Positions 19,501 to 27,843 of a DNA stretch of 64,000 bases are shown in pieces. The translations under genes were made by a program, and so were the position numbers. Position 1 is the stretch's first letter, and every line of letters starts with the position of its first letter. Under the pieces are notes generated by a model. The model made no database searches. It was given only the letters and a program-made list of their open reading frames with translations, and had not been told where the DNA came from. Where the stretch lies: positions 38,108 through 102,107 of the forward strand of contig JAPZTS010000012.1 in the NCBI GenBank assembly GCA_027533185.1, read 5' to 3'. This DNA is from Leptospira sp. (GTDB lineage Bacteria; Spirochaetota; Leptospiria; Leptospirales; Leptospiraceae).

Positions 19501-19603
19501 TGTAGGTTGAATAAAGTCCAAAACAAATTAGTAAAAATGTAAACAAAAGAACGATGGCCTTATGCGCAAGGGAGAATCGAATGATCTGGGTTAGAAATTC
19601 CAT
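16511..19603 (-). CDS. czcA: heavy-metal efflux RND transporter, CzcA type
   Basis: A 1030-residue inner-membrane RND pump that exports divalent metals through a tripartite complex. Twelve membrane helices flank two large periplasmic loops. The proton-relay helix 4 reads DFGLIVDGAVILVDN: the two aspartates of the Czc/Cnr (Zn/Co/Cd/Ni) group are present, and the usual glutamate is an aspartate. This argues against the Cu/Ag (CusA) group. The start shares one base with the stop of the adaptor gene (TAATG), so the two are translationally coupled. Full length for the family. Confidence 0.93.
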   Translation of the reverse strand: MEFLTQIIRFSLAHKAIVLLFTFLLICFGLYSTYKLKVDAVPDITNVQVQVVTTSPSLSALEIELYISLPVERAITGIPNLVEVRSVSRYGFSLVTAVFTEGSDLFKCRQLVSEKLNEAQEGIPASFGKPTLAPITTGLGEVYQFTLESENHSHLELTTYLNWNINPILKTVPGIVEVNSFGGFNKQYQILVNPQKATSVGVSLSDIIKAIESNNRSTGSGYLEKSEEQWIVGSNGLLQTPKDFSQIRVGTASDGLPIFLNTMATIEEGYRLRKGAATSNGKSEVVGAVTLMLLGENSLQVTKAVQEKVIEIQKTLPMGMQIKPYYDRSIMVKNTLRTILWNLLEGAILVILILFLMLGDFRSGIVIAMVIPLAMLFAILCMFLRDLPANLMSMGAIDFGLIVDGAVILVDNAHRHLREVKLRSKVEITQEEIDETILLSAIEVRKATIFGEIIIALVYLPILTLDGTEGKMFIPMATTVLFILFGSFILTLTTIPVLTSLFLKPSLSTEEETKIFRKIHDWYEPKLGEVLRNPKPIFWSSGLILAVTVLLIWNMGGEFLPKLDEGNMLVEVSRLPSTTLTESLQSSLRMEKALLETIPEIQNIVSRTGSPELAIEPMGVEKSDMYLGLKPRSEWTLSKEELESKIESILKSAAPEIAFGLSQPIEMRNNEIMAGIRADVGIKIFGEDLSILKELAEQVSDLIGKEAGVANLRIEQISGLEYLRIRPDRERLARFQISIDEFNQVVESLSSGVYAGIVYEGMKRFPIHVKTETKPDLNQIRSIPITTQKNNFVPLGELASVQLEEGPVQIYHQNQNRYALVQFNIRERDMVNTVQSVQNILNDKLRLPPGYHYSLGGEFQKFASAMKTLQIVVPITLFVIICLLYFAFSDLAMAGLIFLNIPFAITGGVFLLYLRGLHFSISAGIGFIALFGVAVLNGLVLVSFMLDLEKDGRSSADAVRKASLSRLRPVLTTALLASIGFVPMALSTSPGAEVQRPLATVVIGGLFTCSLLTLFVLPAVYLWFRKKKLT

Positions 19604-20739
19604 TACTCTTCTCCAAATGTTGACTTAAACAAGATTGCCTTCAATCGAAAGGCACCCTCACTCACAAAAGACTGCCCTTCGGAAACTCCTTCTAAAATTT
19701 CGACCTTTGCTTCTTTTCGGATTCCAGTTTTTACTTCTGAGAAATGGAAAGTATTTTTTTTTGAAGTCAAAAAAACGTACTGTTTGTTCTGGTGATTAAC
19801 AACTGCAGAATCGGGTAATAGAATGCGTTCTTTTTCTTCAATACGGATTAGAGCCTTACCGAAGAGTCCAATCTTTGCTTTTCGATGAGCATTCGGAAAG
19901 ACCAAACGTGCATGTACAGTCCGAGTGTTGGGATCTACTCGTTCTCCAATATGGTCAACCTTGGCTTCGAAAGGAAAATCCGGAAAAGCAGTTAGGCGGA
20001 TCTCCGCGATTTTGCCTTCAGATACCAAAGAAAGATCCTTTTCAAAGATTTTTCCTTGGAACCAAAGGGTATTTAGATCAGCTAATGTAGTTAGAATATG
20101 GTTCCCTTGAACTAAGGATCCAGGTATGGCGTTCCGAGATAGGGCAATTCCCGACCTAGGTGCGAAGACAGTTAAGTTCCCTGAGTTAGTTCCATCAATA
20201 GAGATTCCATTGACCCTTAAGTTTTCTTCTGCAGCATTCTTTTCGGATTCTAGAACTCGAAATTGTGATTCAGCATCAATATATTCTTGTTTTGCGGCCA
20301 AATTCATATTCACCAAGTTTTGAATTCGTTTTAAGTTTTCTTCGGCAGCTTTGTGTTTGGACCTAGCAACTAGAAAACTAGATTTCAATTTTGCCATTTC
20401 TGGGGATTCAATCTGCACGAGTTTTTGTCCCTTTTGAATTTTGTCTCCCTCTACAAAAAATACACGCGTAATCCGGCCTGGAACCCGAGTGTTAACATCG
20501 GCCATAGAATCCGGAGGAGCTTCTGTTTCTCCCATGATTTCAACTGAATCCCAAAAACGTTGTTTGTTAGCTGTATCCAATCGGATTCCCAGGATTATAA
20601 TTTCCTTTTCCGAAAGTTGAACTTCGGATACTGAATGGGGTTCCTCGCTTTGGATCGGTTTGTCAGAGCGATTCCAAATGTAATACACGATTGCAATCAG
20701 AAAGAGCAAAATAGAGATCTGTTTAAAAGAAAGTTTCAT
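19603..20739 (-). CDS. czcB: RND periplasmic adaptor, CzcB type
   Basis: A 378-residue membrane-fusion protein with an N-terminal anchor (about residues 5-22), a biotinyl-lipoyl half (ADVNTRVPGRITRVFFVEGD), a coiled-coil hairpin (about 130-190), the second lipoyl half (VFAPRSGIALSRNAIPGSLV), then beta-barrel and membrane-proximal domains. It links CzcA with the outer-membrane channel and may carry metal. It lacks the long His-rich N-terminal metal domain of Cupriavidus CzcB. Starts overlap: four bases with the channel gene upstream, one base with czcA downstream. Confidence 0.92.
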   Translation of the reverse strand: MKLSFKQISILLFLIAIVYYIWNRSDKPIQSEEPHSVSEVQLSEKEIIILGIRLDTANKQRFWDSVEIMGETEAPPDSMADVNTRVPGRITRVFFVEGDKIQKGQKLVQIESPEMAKLKSSFLVARSKHKAAEENLKRIQNLVNMNLAAKQEYIDAESQFRVLESEKNAAEENLRVNGISIDGTNSGNLTVFAPRSGIALSRNAIPGSLVQGNHILTTLADLNTLWFQGKIFEKDLSLVSEGKIAEIRLTAFPDFPFEAKVDHIGERVDPNTRTVHARLVFPNAHRKAKIGLFGKALIRIEEKERILLPDSAVVNHQNKQYVFLTSKKNTFHFSEVKTGIRKEAKVEILEGVSEGQSFVSEGAFRLKAILFKSTFGEE

Positions 20740-22061
20740 TGTTTTGGTACCAATTCTTGGGAGTCATAACCGAGTACTCGGTATAACTCAAGTTCTGAAA
20801 GTTCATATTCGGATTTTGTATTGATATAGTGCAGTTTTGTTTGCAATAAAATTCTCTGTTGGTTGATCGCATCAATGAGGCGAATTTTTCCCGAGCGAAT
20901 AGCTTCTTGGAGATTTTTGATATCGGAATCTGCACGATCCATTTTCTTTTCATCGTATAATTTTAGTTCTTCGGCCAGAGTTAGAAAATTTGTAAGCGCA
21001 ACGAGAGATTCTCTTTTGACCATTCGTGCTGTAAACTCTTGTTTTTCTCTTAGAGTTTCTACTTTTGCCTTACTGACTTCGATCTCACCTGAAAAATCTC
21101 TCCATATCAAAACAGGCATAGTAATCATCCCACCTACAACCCGTTCGTTGAATCCATCATTCTGGGCAAAAGCTCCTAAAGTGAGATTTGGAACACGATC
21201 TCGCCTAATTTGCGTTTGGTGTAATATTCCCAACGCAATTTCCTCTTGAGAAATCTGGATTTCTGGTCTTCGTTTCAATGCAAAGAATAGGAGTTCGTCC
21301 TTTTCCTTTGGGAAGGCAACAGGCAATTTCCAATTTTGATCTCCATCGGGAAATTTAGGAAGTATGCCACCAAATAAGATTTCCAGTTCGGATTGTGCAT
21401 TTTGATAGAGACGGTGGATTTGTATCCAAAGTTTATAGATCCGGATCTCTTCTGCTTCCGCCAGTGATTCTTCAATTCCTGGCGAGAGACCTTCTTTTAC
21501 GCGAGCTTTGGAAATGTGTTTGATTTCTTGGACCAAATGTAAGGTGTCTAAACTGTTTTTTTCTTCCCATTGTAAAAAGCGAAACCTAACGATTTTCTTT
21601 ATGATATCATATTCCACTGCTCTTCGGATTGATTCCAAACGCAAAACTTGGATACGAAATTCCTCATCGGCAATTTGTTGCAAAATTTCCCGTTTGCCAT
21701 TGGTAAAAATTTCCTGGTTCACGAGAACTTGAAAGTTTCCCGCAGTCTGAATTCCGGAGCCTGGTAAAAACCCAGGTCCTCCTTCGCGGGAACTAAGGTA
21801 ACCATTTATGGAAGGATTGGATGGAAAGAGATAGGATGCAATCCGTTTCCGACCAGAAATTTCCTTTAGTTTGATTTCTTCCATTCGCACTTCTGGTGTA
21901 TGGACCGCCAAACAATTGCTTAGCTCAGGTAAAAAGGTCTTATTCTGGCAGAAGGCCGTACGTGTATGGTTCTCCTCCGGATACAAGGGTACTAAAGAAG
22001 TAAAAAAAATTAAGATACAATATAAACGAATATGGAAATGTACGGTTTGCACTCTAAGCAT
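20736..22061 (-). CDS. czcC: outer-membrane efflux channel, CzcC/TolC type
   Basis: A 441-residue TolC-like protein with signal peptide and the two long coiled-coil repeats typical of the family (SLAEAEEIRIYKLWIQIHRL; RRPEIQISQEEIALGILHQT in the second repeat). It forms the exit duct of the metal efflux complex. GGGGGC precedes the ATG. The gene order C-B-A matches the classic czc operon. It lies 25 bases after the small His/Cys-rich gene. Confidence 0.9.
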   Translation of the reverse strand: MLRVQTVHFHIRLYCILIFFTSLVPLYPEENHTRTAFCQNKTFLPELSNCLAVHTPEVRMEEIKLKEISGRKRIASYLFPSNPSINGYLSSREGGPGFLPGSGIQTAGNFQVLVNQEIFTNGKREILQQIADEEFRIQVLRLESIRRAVEYDIIKKIVRFRFLQWEEKNSLDTLHLVQEIKHISKARVKEGLSPGIEESLAEAEEIRIYKLWIQIHRLYQNAQSELEILFGGILPKFPDGDQNWKLPVAFPKEKDELLFFALKRRPEIQISQEEIALGILHQTQIRRDRVPNLTLGAFAQNDGFNERVVGGMITMPVLIWRDFSGEIEVSKAKVETLREKQEFTARMVKRESLVALTNFLTLAEELKLYDEKKMDRADSDIKNLQEAIRSGKIRLIDAINQQRILLQTKLHYINTKSEYELSELELYRVLGYDSQELVPKQ

Positions 22062-22086
22062 AGAGCCCCCTTGGTTTGCTTAAATC

Positions 22087-22485
22087 TTAGGAAAATGATC
22101 TTACAAACTTAGGAGGTCGAAATAGGTTTTTTGGATGCTCCTCCCAAACTTGACTCGCCGGGAAGTATCGAAGGTAGATTGTATTTACACGGGCAAAGAT
22201 TTTTGAAAGATAGATATTGTCAGAAAAAAAGATAGCAGCATTACAAGGACAGGTCAAGCAAACATGTTCAGTATGCTCCCCTTCTTCTCCTGCTTCATGG
22301 TCGGCATAACCCTGTATGTGGTCCAAAAAAGCATATGGGCAATGTGATTCTTGAACACCCAATCCGCCACAAGTGGACTCATTGTCGACAATTCGTTGGT
22401 ACAGAAAGTTCAGGGAAAAAAAAAGTAAAAACACCCATAGGGAAATGAGTAACCTCCCCTTTTTTTTCTCTTTCCACTTCCACAT
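22087..22485 (-). CDS. small membrane-anchored His/Cys-rich protein (DUF2946-like)
   Basis: A 132-residue protein with one N-terminal membrane helix (about residues 11-30) and a short exported domain that is unusually rich in Cys and His: CGGLGVQESHCPYAFLDHIQ, then HEAGEEGEHTEHVCLTCPC. This pattern recalls DUF2946-type periplasmic proteins found beside metal transporters. The position immediately before czcCBA suggests that it binds or hands over a metal ion to the pump; this is inference. It is also only 47 bases after the outer-membrane protein gene of the MMPL unit and may be read through from it. Confidence 0.72.
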   Translation of the reverse strand: MWKWKEKKKGRLLISLWVFLLFFSLNFLYQRIVDNESTCGGLGVQESHCPYAFLDHIQGYADHEAGEEGEHTEHVCLTCPCNAAIFFSDNIYLSKIFARVNTIYLRYFPASQVWEEHPKNLFRPPKFVRSFS

Positions 22486-22532
22486 ACAGAAAGTATTCGA
22501 TAGATTTTTGATAAATCAATCTTTTTTGTGCT

Positions 22533-23873
22533 TCAAAAAAACCATTGAACCTCGGTAAATACACCTGTATTCCTTCGCTGAAACCCGAAGAATGAACCTT
22601 CTTTTGGTCCAGAAAAAAAATCACCACCAAATATCCAATAGGTGGAATCATTGATCGCATATTTCAATTTTGGACGAATCAATGAATCTCCACGATTGAA
22701 GTAATTAACGTAGGTAATTTCTCCTTCCAGTGTCTCATGGAACCATTTGTAAGAAATCCGAAGAGAGCCTCCATGTAAATGTTCTACGAGTTGATTCGAA
22801 ATGGTCTGACCAATATTTGTTATGGCCCTCTCATATGGATCCGAAATCAGATTTGGATCTTGCAAAAAGAAAGTTCGTTTATAGATGTATTGAATGTTAA
22901 TATTTAGATATTCTAAAAAATTGCGATCACCCCCAACTACAGTTTGCCAGTTGGGATTCTTGACAAAAAGATTTTTTCCATTTGTATCCACAGTCTGAAC
23001 AAAAGCGGTTTCACCCCTAAGTGAATATTTTCCAATAACGGTAGATATATCACCTCCATATACATGTATTCTGTTATAATTTGCCTTTGTTTGTAGAGAG
23101 TAACCTTCAGCCAGTTTTGAATTAGCGATCGTAAAGTCGGGATAGAGATCTATTGGGTTAGGATACGATTGGTTCAAAATACTCCTTGGTAAGGTCCGAA
23201 TCCCTAAGTCTGGATTTAAGTCATAACCCTGGTAATACGATAAGGACCAATCCCAATTTCCGCCAATTTTTTCCCACTTTACCGCAAAAGAATTTTGAAT
23301 CCCAGATACAGTTTGAACTTTCGTACTAAAAGGAAATCCTTGGTCTGGTATGGGAACTGTGTTGCCGACAAAATAAGGAATTGAAATGATTTGAAAGGAA
23401 TGATCACCTTTATATAATTTTATGGAAGCAGAATACGTACCTTTTCTTTGGTCCGAATCATCAGGAACCAGCAAAGTAAAATTTCTTGGGGATAGATTAT
23501 CCGTTGGATTGATTCCATCCGCTCGACCCCAAAGAAAGAGCTTCCTCCCAATGGAAAACTCCCAATCTCCCCAATTGGATTGAAGATAGGCCTCACGAAA
23601 CATAGCACTAGTTTGTGGAGCTGGGGCAAGCCCTTCCTTTCTTGCCCAGCCATTCATCACTATTTTCGAATTTTCAGAAAACTCCCATTTAGAGTTCAAC
23701 CAAACGCTAGGTACCCCAATATCCGTTTGGTTATCCAATTTGCGATTGGATGACCAACCACCCCAACGAAGTGAGCCACTTGTCGTCAAGCTCCGGTCTT
23801 CAGCCAACGCTCCTCTTCCAAGCAAGATAGAGAACCAACAAACAAGATAAAATGCAGAGTTTCGAATATTCAT
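22533..23873 (-). CDS. outer-membrane protein of an MMPL-type export unit (DUF1302-like)
   Basis: A 446-residue protein with signal peptide (about 1-24, ending ALA) and beta-barrel composition, ending in aromatic residues (TEVQWFF), the usual C-terminal signature for outer-membrane insertion. Segments such as YLQSNWGDWEFSIGRKLFLW and WGRADGINPTDNLSPRN fit the DUF1302-like family whose genes go with MMPL transporters and LolA-like proteins. It is the third gene of that unit here. It may form the outer-membrane end of a lipid or hydrophobic-compound export route. Confidence 0.78.
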   Translation of the reverse strand: MNIRNSAFYLVCWFSILLGRGALAEDRSLTTSGSLRWGGWSSNRKLDNQTDIGVPSVWLNSKWEFSENSKIVMNGWARKEGLAPAPQTSAMFREAYLQSNWGDWEFSIGRKLFLWGRADGINPTDNLSPRNFTLLVPDDSDQRKGTYSASIKLYKGDHSFQIISIPYFVGNTVPIPDQGFPFSTKVQTVSGIQNSFAVKWEKIGGNWDWSLSYYQGYDLNPDLGIRTLPRSILNQSYPNPIDLYPDFTIANSKLAEGYSLQTKANYNRIHVYGGDISTVIGKYSLRGETAFVQTVDTNGKNLFVKNPNWQTVVGGDRNFLEYLNINIQYIYKRTFFLQDPNLISDPYERAITNIGQTISNQLVEHLHGGSLRISYKWFHETLEGEITYVNYFNRGDSLIRPKLKYAINDSTYWIFGGDFFSGPKEGSFFGFQRRNTGVFTEVQWFF

Positions 23874-23889
23874 ACGAACAATCGAATCC

Positions 23890-24714
23890 TTAATCTTTTT
23901 CCAGAAAGCGTGCCGAGAAATACTTGTCTTCTAAACTTGTATCTAACTTGAAATTTTCAGTAAGAATTATTGTCTTATGACCAGTTTGAACATTTTGAAT
24001 TTCTGCTTTCATCGACCACCATCGATTTTTGCTAGGTTCAACTTGCTCATATTCGCTGAATGAAAATTTTTTTAATAAATCGCCATTCTCATCGTATGAC
24101 TCTCCTGCTAATGCCAGTAAGTTGTCTTTCTGAATCTTTAATATTCTTTTCGTATAACCAGTACTTTGGCTAACTTTTTCTGTTTTGGCTGTTGCTTCGA
24201 TGAGATAACAAACTTTTCCTTGTACGTTTGTTTCACCTAAACTTTTATAAATCCAATCATCCGTTCTAAATCCAACTATATCTGAATATGAAAAATCTGT
24301 ACCAACAAAGCTGTCTTTTTTTCCACCTGCGGCAATTTTTCTTATCTTTTTTAAGGCAGGTAAATAAAGAGAGATATCATCATCTCCACTTTGGTTCTCG
24401 GCTATTAAGATACCTGTTCCTTTGGCATCGGCTGGAGACAGAAACTTTGTAGTTCTTATATTATCTACACCATTCGATGACAATCTAGTATAGGAAATTG
24501 TTTTCCTTTTTCGTTCTTGCCCACTCTTATCGATTAGAATGAAAGTAGACTCACTAACAGACCCAGATACCTTTATCGTTTGGCTGCTCTTTTCTACTAT
24601 TTTGTTCAAATCGATTTTCTCTTGGGCGTTTAAATTCCCTATAACAATCGAAAACCACAAGGATGCTCCTAACATCTGAGCTCCTTTACTTTGTTTTTTT
24701 AGATCTTGACGCAT
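23890..24714 (-). CDS. LolA-like outer-membrane lipoprotein-sorting family protein
   Basis: A 274-residue exported protein (signal about 1-31, ending NAQ). The mature chain folds like LolA/LolB: KTISYTRLSSNGVDNIRTTK, LLIA-type strands, and the family mark LYLPALKKIRKIAAGGKKDS with GTDFSYSDIVGF after it. Proteins of this group are repeatedly found between an MMPL transporter and a DUF1302-like outer-membrane protein and are thought to carry a hydrophobic cargo through the periplasm. GGAGAG is five bases before the ATG. Confidence 0.85.
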   Translation of the reverse strand: MRQDLKKQSKGAQMLGASLWFSIVIGNLNAQEKIDLNKIVEKSSQTIKVSGSVSESTFILIDKSGQERKRKTISYTRLSSNGVDNIRTTKFLSPADAKGTGILIAENQSGDDDISLYLPALKKIRKIAAGGKKDSFVGTDFSYSDIVGFRTDDWIYKSLGETNVQGKVCYLIEATAKTEKVSQSTGYTKRILKIQKDNLLALAGESYDENGDLLKKFSFSEYEQVEPSKNRWWSMKAEIQNVQTGHKTIILTENFKLDTSLEDKYFSARFLEKD

Positions 24715-24747
24715 AAAACTCTCCTTTTGTGTTCTAGCTTATTTTGT

Positions 24748-27084
24748 TTAAGTTGATTTTGTATAAATGAATTTTGGTTTTAAGTCTTTCACAAGAACTG
24801 TGAGCACTAGTAATGCGGAAAATGAACTAGTAACCATTGCTAGTGGAATAAATATACCTAGATAAATATGAGTATAAAAACCAAAGGAAAAAATAAGTAT
24901 AGCATATCCACCCGCTAAAGCAGTTGCTACAAATAGAATTGCTTTGCCCGCCGACTTCATAGCAGATCGAATTGCAGTATGCTCTTCATTATTTTTAATC
25001 AACTCTTCTTTGATTCTAAAAAGAAGATAGATCGAAAAATCTGCTCCCACTCCCACAACTAAAGCAGATATGAGAGATGTTGTGATGTTTAGTGGGACGC
25101 CAAAAAGACCCATGGTACCGAAATTCAATGCTAAAGAAAAAACCAGAGGAATGACTGCCAGAAAACCTGCAATCCAAGATCGAAAGACAATTCCTGTGAT
25201 ACAAATCACAACACCAAGTATTTGAAATATATTCAATAACTTCCCTTCAACCATCACTTCATTTAACGCAGCACTTGTTGCATTACTACCTCCGATCGAG
25301 ACATGAATCGACCTAGGTGCTTTTTCGGTTACAAATGATTTAATTTTATTTACCAAATCGTTTGTAATCGAACTGCTATCAGTTCTCATAAAAACTGTTA
25401 TATTTGCTTTGCTATAGTCATAATTTACATAGCTATCAAAATCGCCAGGATCTCCAGAAATAGAATATAAGAGTAAGTATTGGGAAATTAACTCTTTATT
25501 ATCAGGAATTTTATAATATAGCAGATCACCATTATTCATTGCTTGATTTATCTGCTGTATCAAATCTACGATTGAAATTGATTTACCTACATGTTCATTT
25601 TCTTCGGTTAATATCTGTAATTCTTTTAAAAAATTTAGAACCGCCGGCTCTTTGATACTATCCTCATCGCCTTCCACGAGAATATTCATAGTGTTTGTGC
25701 CTGACAGTTTTTGATTTAAATATTTGTCCTGAATGATAGCAGGTCGATCTTTAGCAATAGTTCCTTCCGCAGTATTTTCAACATTTACATATCTACTCAA
25801 AAAAAATCCGATTATGAGGATGCCAATTGCAATCGAATAAATTTTCTTTCTTTCCGTATAAAGAATGATATCTATACATTTTTGGATAATCCGATCCCAA
25901 ATTCGTTCATCTGCTTCTTTGTGAACTTCATCTTCCCTTGGTGGTGGAAGTAAAGATCGTAATGACGGAATGAATGTAATTTCAATCAAAAGTGCACTAA
26001 AAATTCCTAAAGCAGAAAAAACACCGAAGGTTCGAATAGTCGTTATACGAAAAAAAAGAAGCGAAAGAAATCCGAAACAGGCAACGGTACAAGCGACGAT
26101 CATTACGGGTCCCACTTTTGTTAGGGATTGAACAACTGCCCTTTTGTTTGCTTCTAAAGGAGAAATCAATTTATCTTTTCTTATTTCTTGATACTCTTCA
26201 TAATATCTTTTAAGAATTTGTACTGCATGACCGGCAGAAACTGCTAAAATCAAGATGGGCGTAGTTGCATTGAAAACATCGAGTGGAATTCCAGTAAGAC
26301 TTATCATGCCCAAACCCCAAATTACTGCAAAGATTGCTGTTAATAGAGGAAGAATGAGTCCTTGATGAGTACGAAAAGCCTCATAATGCAAAATACCTAT
26401 AATGAGAATTGCTATTGGAAAAAAAAATCCCATTCGAGATGAATATCTTTCTAGCCAGGCTAAAAAATAGGGAAGTCCACCAAAGTTATATTCAACGGAA
26501 TCAGATGTATTATTATTTAAAATTTCTTCAATTTGAGAAACGATTGGGTCAAACTGCTTTGTATTTGGATCAATTTCTAAGTTGATTGTTGTTGTTTTCT
26601 GATCTGCCGAAACGAGTACTTGGGAATAAATGGGATTGGTCGCAATCGCTGCTTTTAACTTATTTTGGTTTTCCTTTAAATCATAGTCCAAGCTTCCATC
26701 TATAATCGGTTTTACGGAAAGACCTAAAGAATTTCCTTTTATATCTTTAGCTTTTTTTGAGGCAAGGCCAATGGAACTTCCCGAATTGATCCCAGGAATA
26801 CGGTTCAAATCTTTTGTCAGACTTTGAATCTTTTCTATAATATGCTTTTGATAGATATCTCCTTCTTTTGCAGTTATTCCTACAACGAGAACAAAATTGG
26901 AACCAAATACCTTCTTTATGGTGTTTGAAGCAGTAATGAAAGGATGATCTTGGGGAAGATTTTTGTCTGGGTCCAACTCAATCGTTAGATTCCGTATCTG
27001 AAAGCTCAAAAACAGTGTAACTAAAACACAAAAACCAAACACCCATTTGTTCCAACGGACGACCCATTCTAAATATTGTTTCAT
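24748..27084 (-). CDS. MMPL/RND-family transporter
   Basis: A 778-residue inner-membrane transporter of the MMPL (hopanoid/lipid exporter-like) branch of RND. Layout: one helix, a periplasmic loop (about 30-205), a five-helix bundle (about 210-375), a short cytosolic linker (RSLLPPPREDEVHKEADE), helix, second periplasmic loop (about 430-620) and a final five-helix bundle. It has half the mass of CzcA and lacks the metal relay motif; substrates of relatives are lipids or hydrophobic small molecules. It leads an operon with the LolA-like and barrel proteins, controlled probably by the divergent TetR. AAGG precedes the ATG. Confidence 0.88.
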   Translation of the reverse strand: MKQYLEWVVRWNKWVFGFCVLVTLFLSFQIRNLTIELDPDKNLPQDHPFITASNTIKKVFGSNFVLVVGITAKEGDIYQKHIIEKIQSLTKDLNRIPGINSGSSIGLASKKAKDIKGNSLGLSVKPIIDGSLDYDLKENQNKLKAAIATNPIYSQVLVSADQKTTTINLEIDPNTKQFDPIVSQIEEILNNNTSDSVEYNFGGLPYFLAWLERYSSRMGFFFPIAILIIGILHYEAFRTHQGLILPLLTAIFAVIWGLGMISLTGIPLDVFNATTPILILAVSAGHAVQILKRYYEEYQEIRKDKLISPLEANKRAVVQSLTKVGPVMIVACTVACFGFLSLLFFRITTIRTFGVFSALGIFSALLIEITFIPSLRSLLPPPREDEVHKEADERIWDRIIQKCIDIILYTERKKIYSIAIGILIIGFFLSRYVNVENTAEGTIAKDRPAIIQDKYLNQKLSGTNTMNILVEGDEDSIKEPAVLNFLKELQILTEENEHVGKSISIVDLIQQINQAMNNGDLLYYKIPDNKELISQYLLLYSISGDPGDFDSYVNYDYSKANITVFMRTDSSSITNDLVNKIKSFVTEKAPRSIHVSIGGSNATSAALNEVMVEGKLLNIFQILGVVICITGIVFRSWIAGFLAVIPLVFSLALNFGTMGLFGVPLNITTSLISALVVGVGADFSIYLLFRIKEELIKNNEEHTAIRSAMKSAGKAILFVATALAGGYAILIFSFGFYTHIYLGIFIPLAMVTSSFSALLVLTVLVKDLKPKFIYTKST

Positions 27085-27100
27085 GAAACCTTACCTTCAA

Positions 27101-27127
27101 ATCACCGCTCATATTTTGAGCAGTGAT
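27101..27127. promoter_or_regulatory. candidate TetR operator between MMPL operon and tetR
   Basis: An imperfect inverted repeat with 11-base arms ATCACCGCTCA and TGAGCAGTGAT (10 of 11 pairs) and a five-base centre TATTT. It sits in the 126-base divergent region between the MMPL transporter start (27084) and the TetR start (27211), where an operator is expected. Binding by that TetR is inferred from position and symmetry. Confidence 0.55.
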
Positions 27128-27210
27128 AAATTTTATATCATCGATTTTTTATTGTCCGATGTTTGTCAAGAAAGAACTTGATTTTTTTTTGAAAGTTGTC
27201 ATAAAAAACT

Positions 27211-27843
27211 ATGGCGATCAAAGACCGAAAGCAGAGGGAGAAAGAGGAAAAACGACGAATGATTCTCGATACCGCAATGAAACTCTTCGTTTCCGAAGGT
27301 TTTGCAAACGTGTCCACGCGTAAAATTGGGGAAAAGATTGAGTTTAGCCCTACTCTTATCTATTTTTATTTCAAAAGCAAAGAGGAGATTCTATATACCC
27401 TTTATCTGGAAGGTTTTGAGAAACTTTTCGAACGTTTGGAGGAAACAAAACGAATCCCCAATCCCTTAAAAAGACTCGAGGAGGCAATTCGCGTGTCAGT
27501 AGATTTTTCTATTGAACAACCAGAATATCTCTATTTGATGCTATCAATTCGACCTGACAGTCATATTCATACTTCAGACTTCAAATGGGACCAAAGTTTA
27601 AGAGTAAAAGAATTTTTTGGAAAGATTACTAAACAGGCAGCAGACGAAGGTTTTATTGATTCAAAAGATCTTGAATTGTTAAATCTGACCTCTTGGGCTT
27701 ATAACCATGGAATTTCGTCCTTGTACACAATGTCGAGAAATAACGATTTCCCTTACGCACTGACCAAGGACGTTCTTCACCAATCTGTGAAATTTTACAT
27801 TAAGCTCCTTACTAAAAAGAAAGAATCGAAGAAGAAGGACTAA
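27211..27843 (+). CDS. TetR/AcrR-family regulator
   Basis: A 210-residue regulator. Helix-turn-helix at about residues 17-60 (MILDTAMKLFVSEGFANVST, then EFSPTLIYFYFKSKEEILYT), followed by an all-helical ligand and dimer domain. The N-terminal stretch MAIKDRKQREKEEKRR is typical of the group, which supports the ATG at 27211 in spite of a weak ribosome site. It is divergent from the MMPL export operon and should repress it; the ligand is likely a substrate of the exporter. Its stop overlaps the end of the convergent ABA4-like gene by four bases. Confidence 0.9.
   Translation: MAIKDRKQREKEEKRRMILDTAMKLFVSEGFANVSTRKIGEKIEFSPTLIYFYFKSKEEILYTLYLEGFEKLFERLEETKRIPNPLKRLEEAIRVSVDFSIEQPEYLYLMLSIRPDSHIHTSDFKWDQSLRVKEFFGKITKQAADEGFIDSKDLELLNLTSWAYNHGISSLYTMSRNNDFPYALTKDVLHQSVKFYIKLLTKKKESKKKD

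Noticed and set aside
22508..22519. TTGAT-AA-ATCAA palindrome before the His/Cys-rich gene
   Set aside because: The spacer is two bases, not four, so it does not fit an Fnr/Crp dimer.
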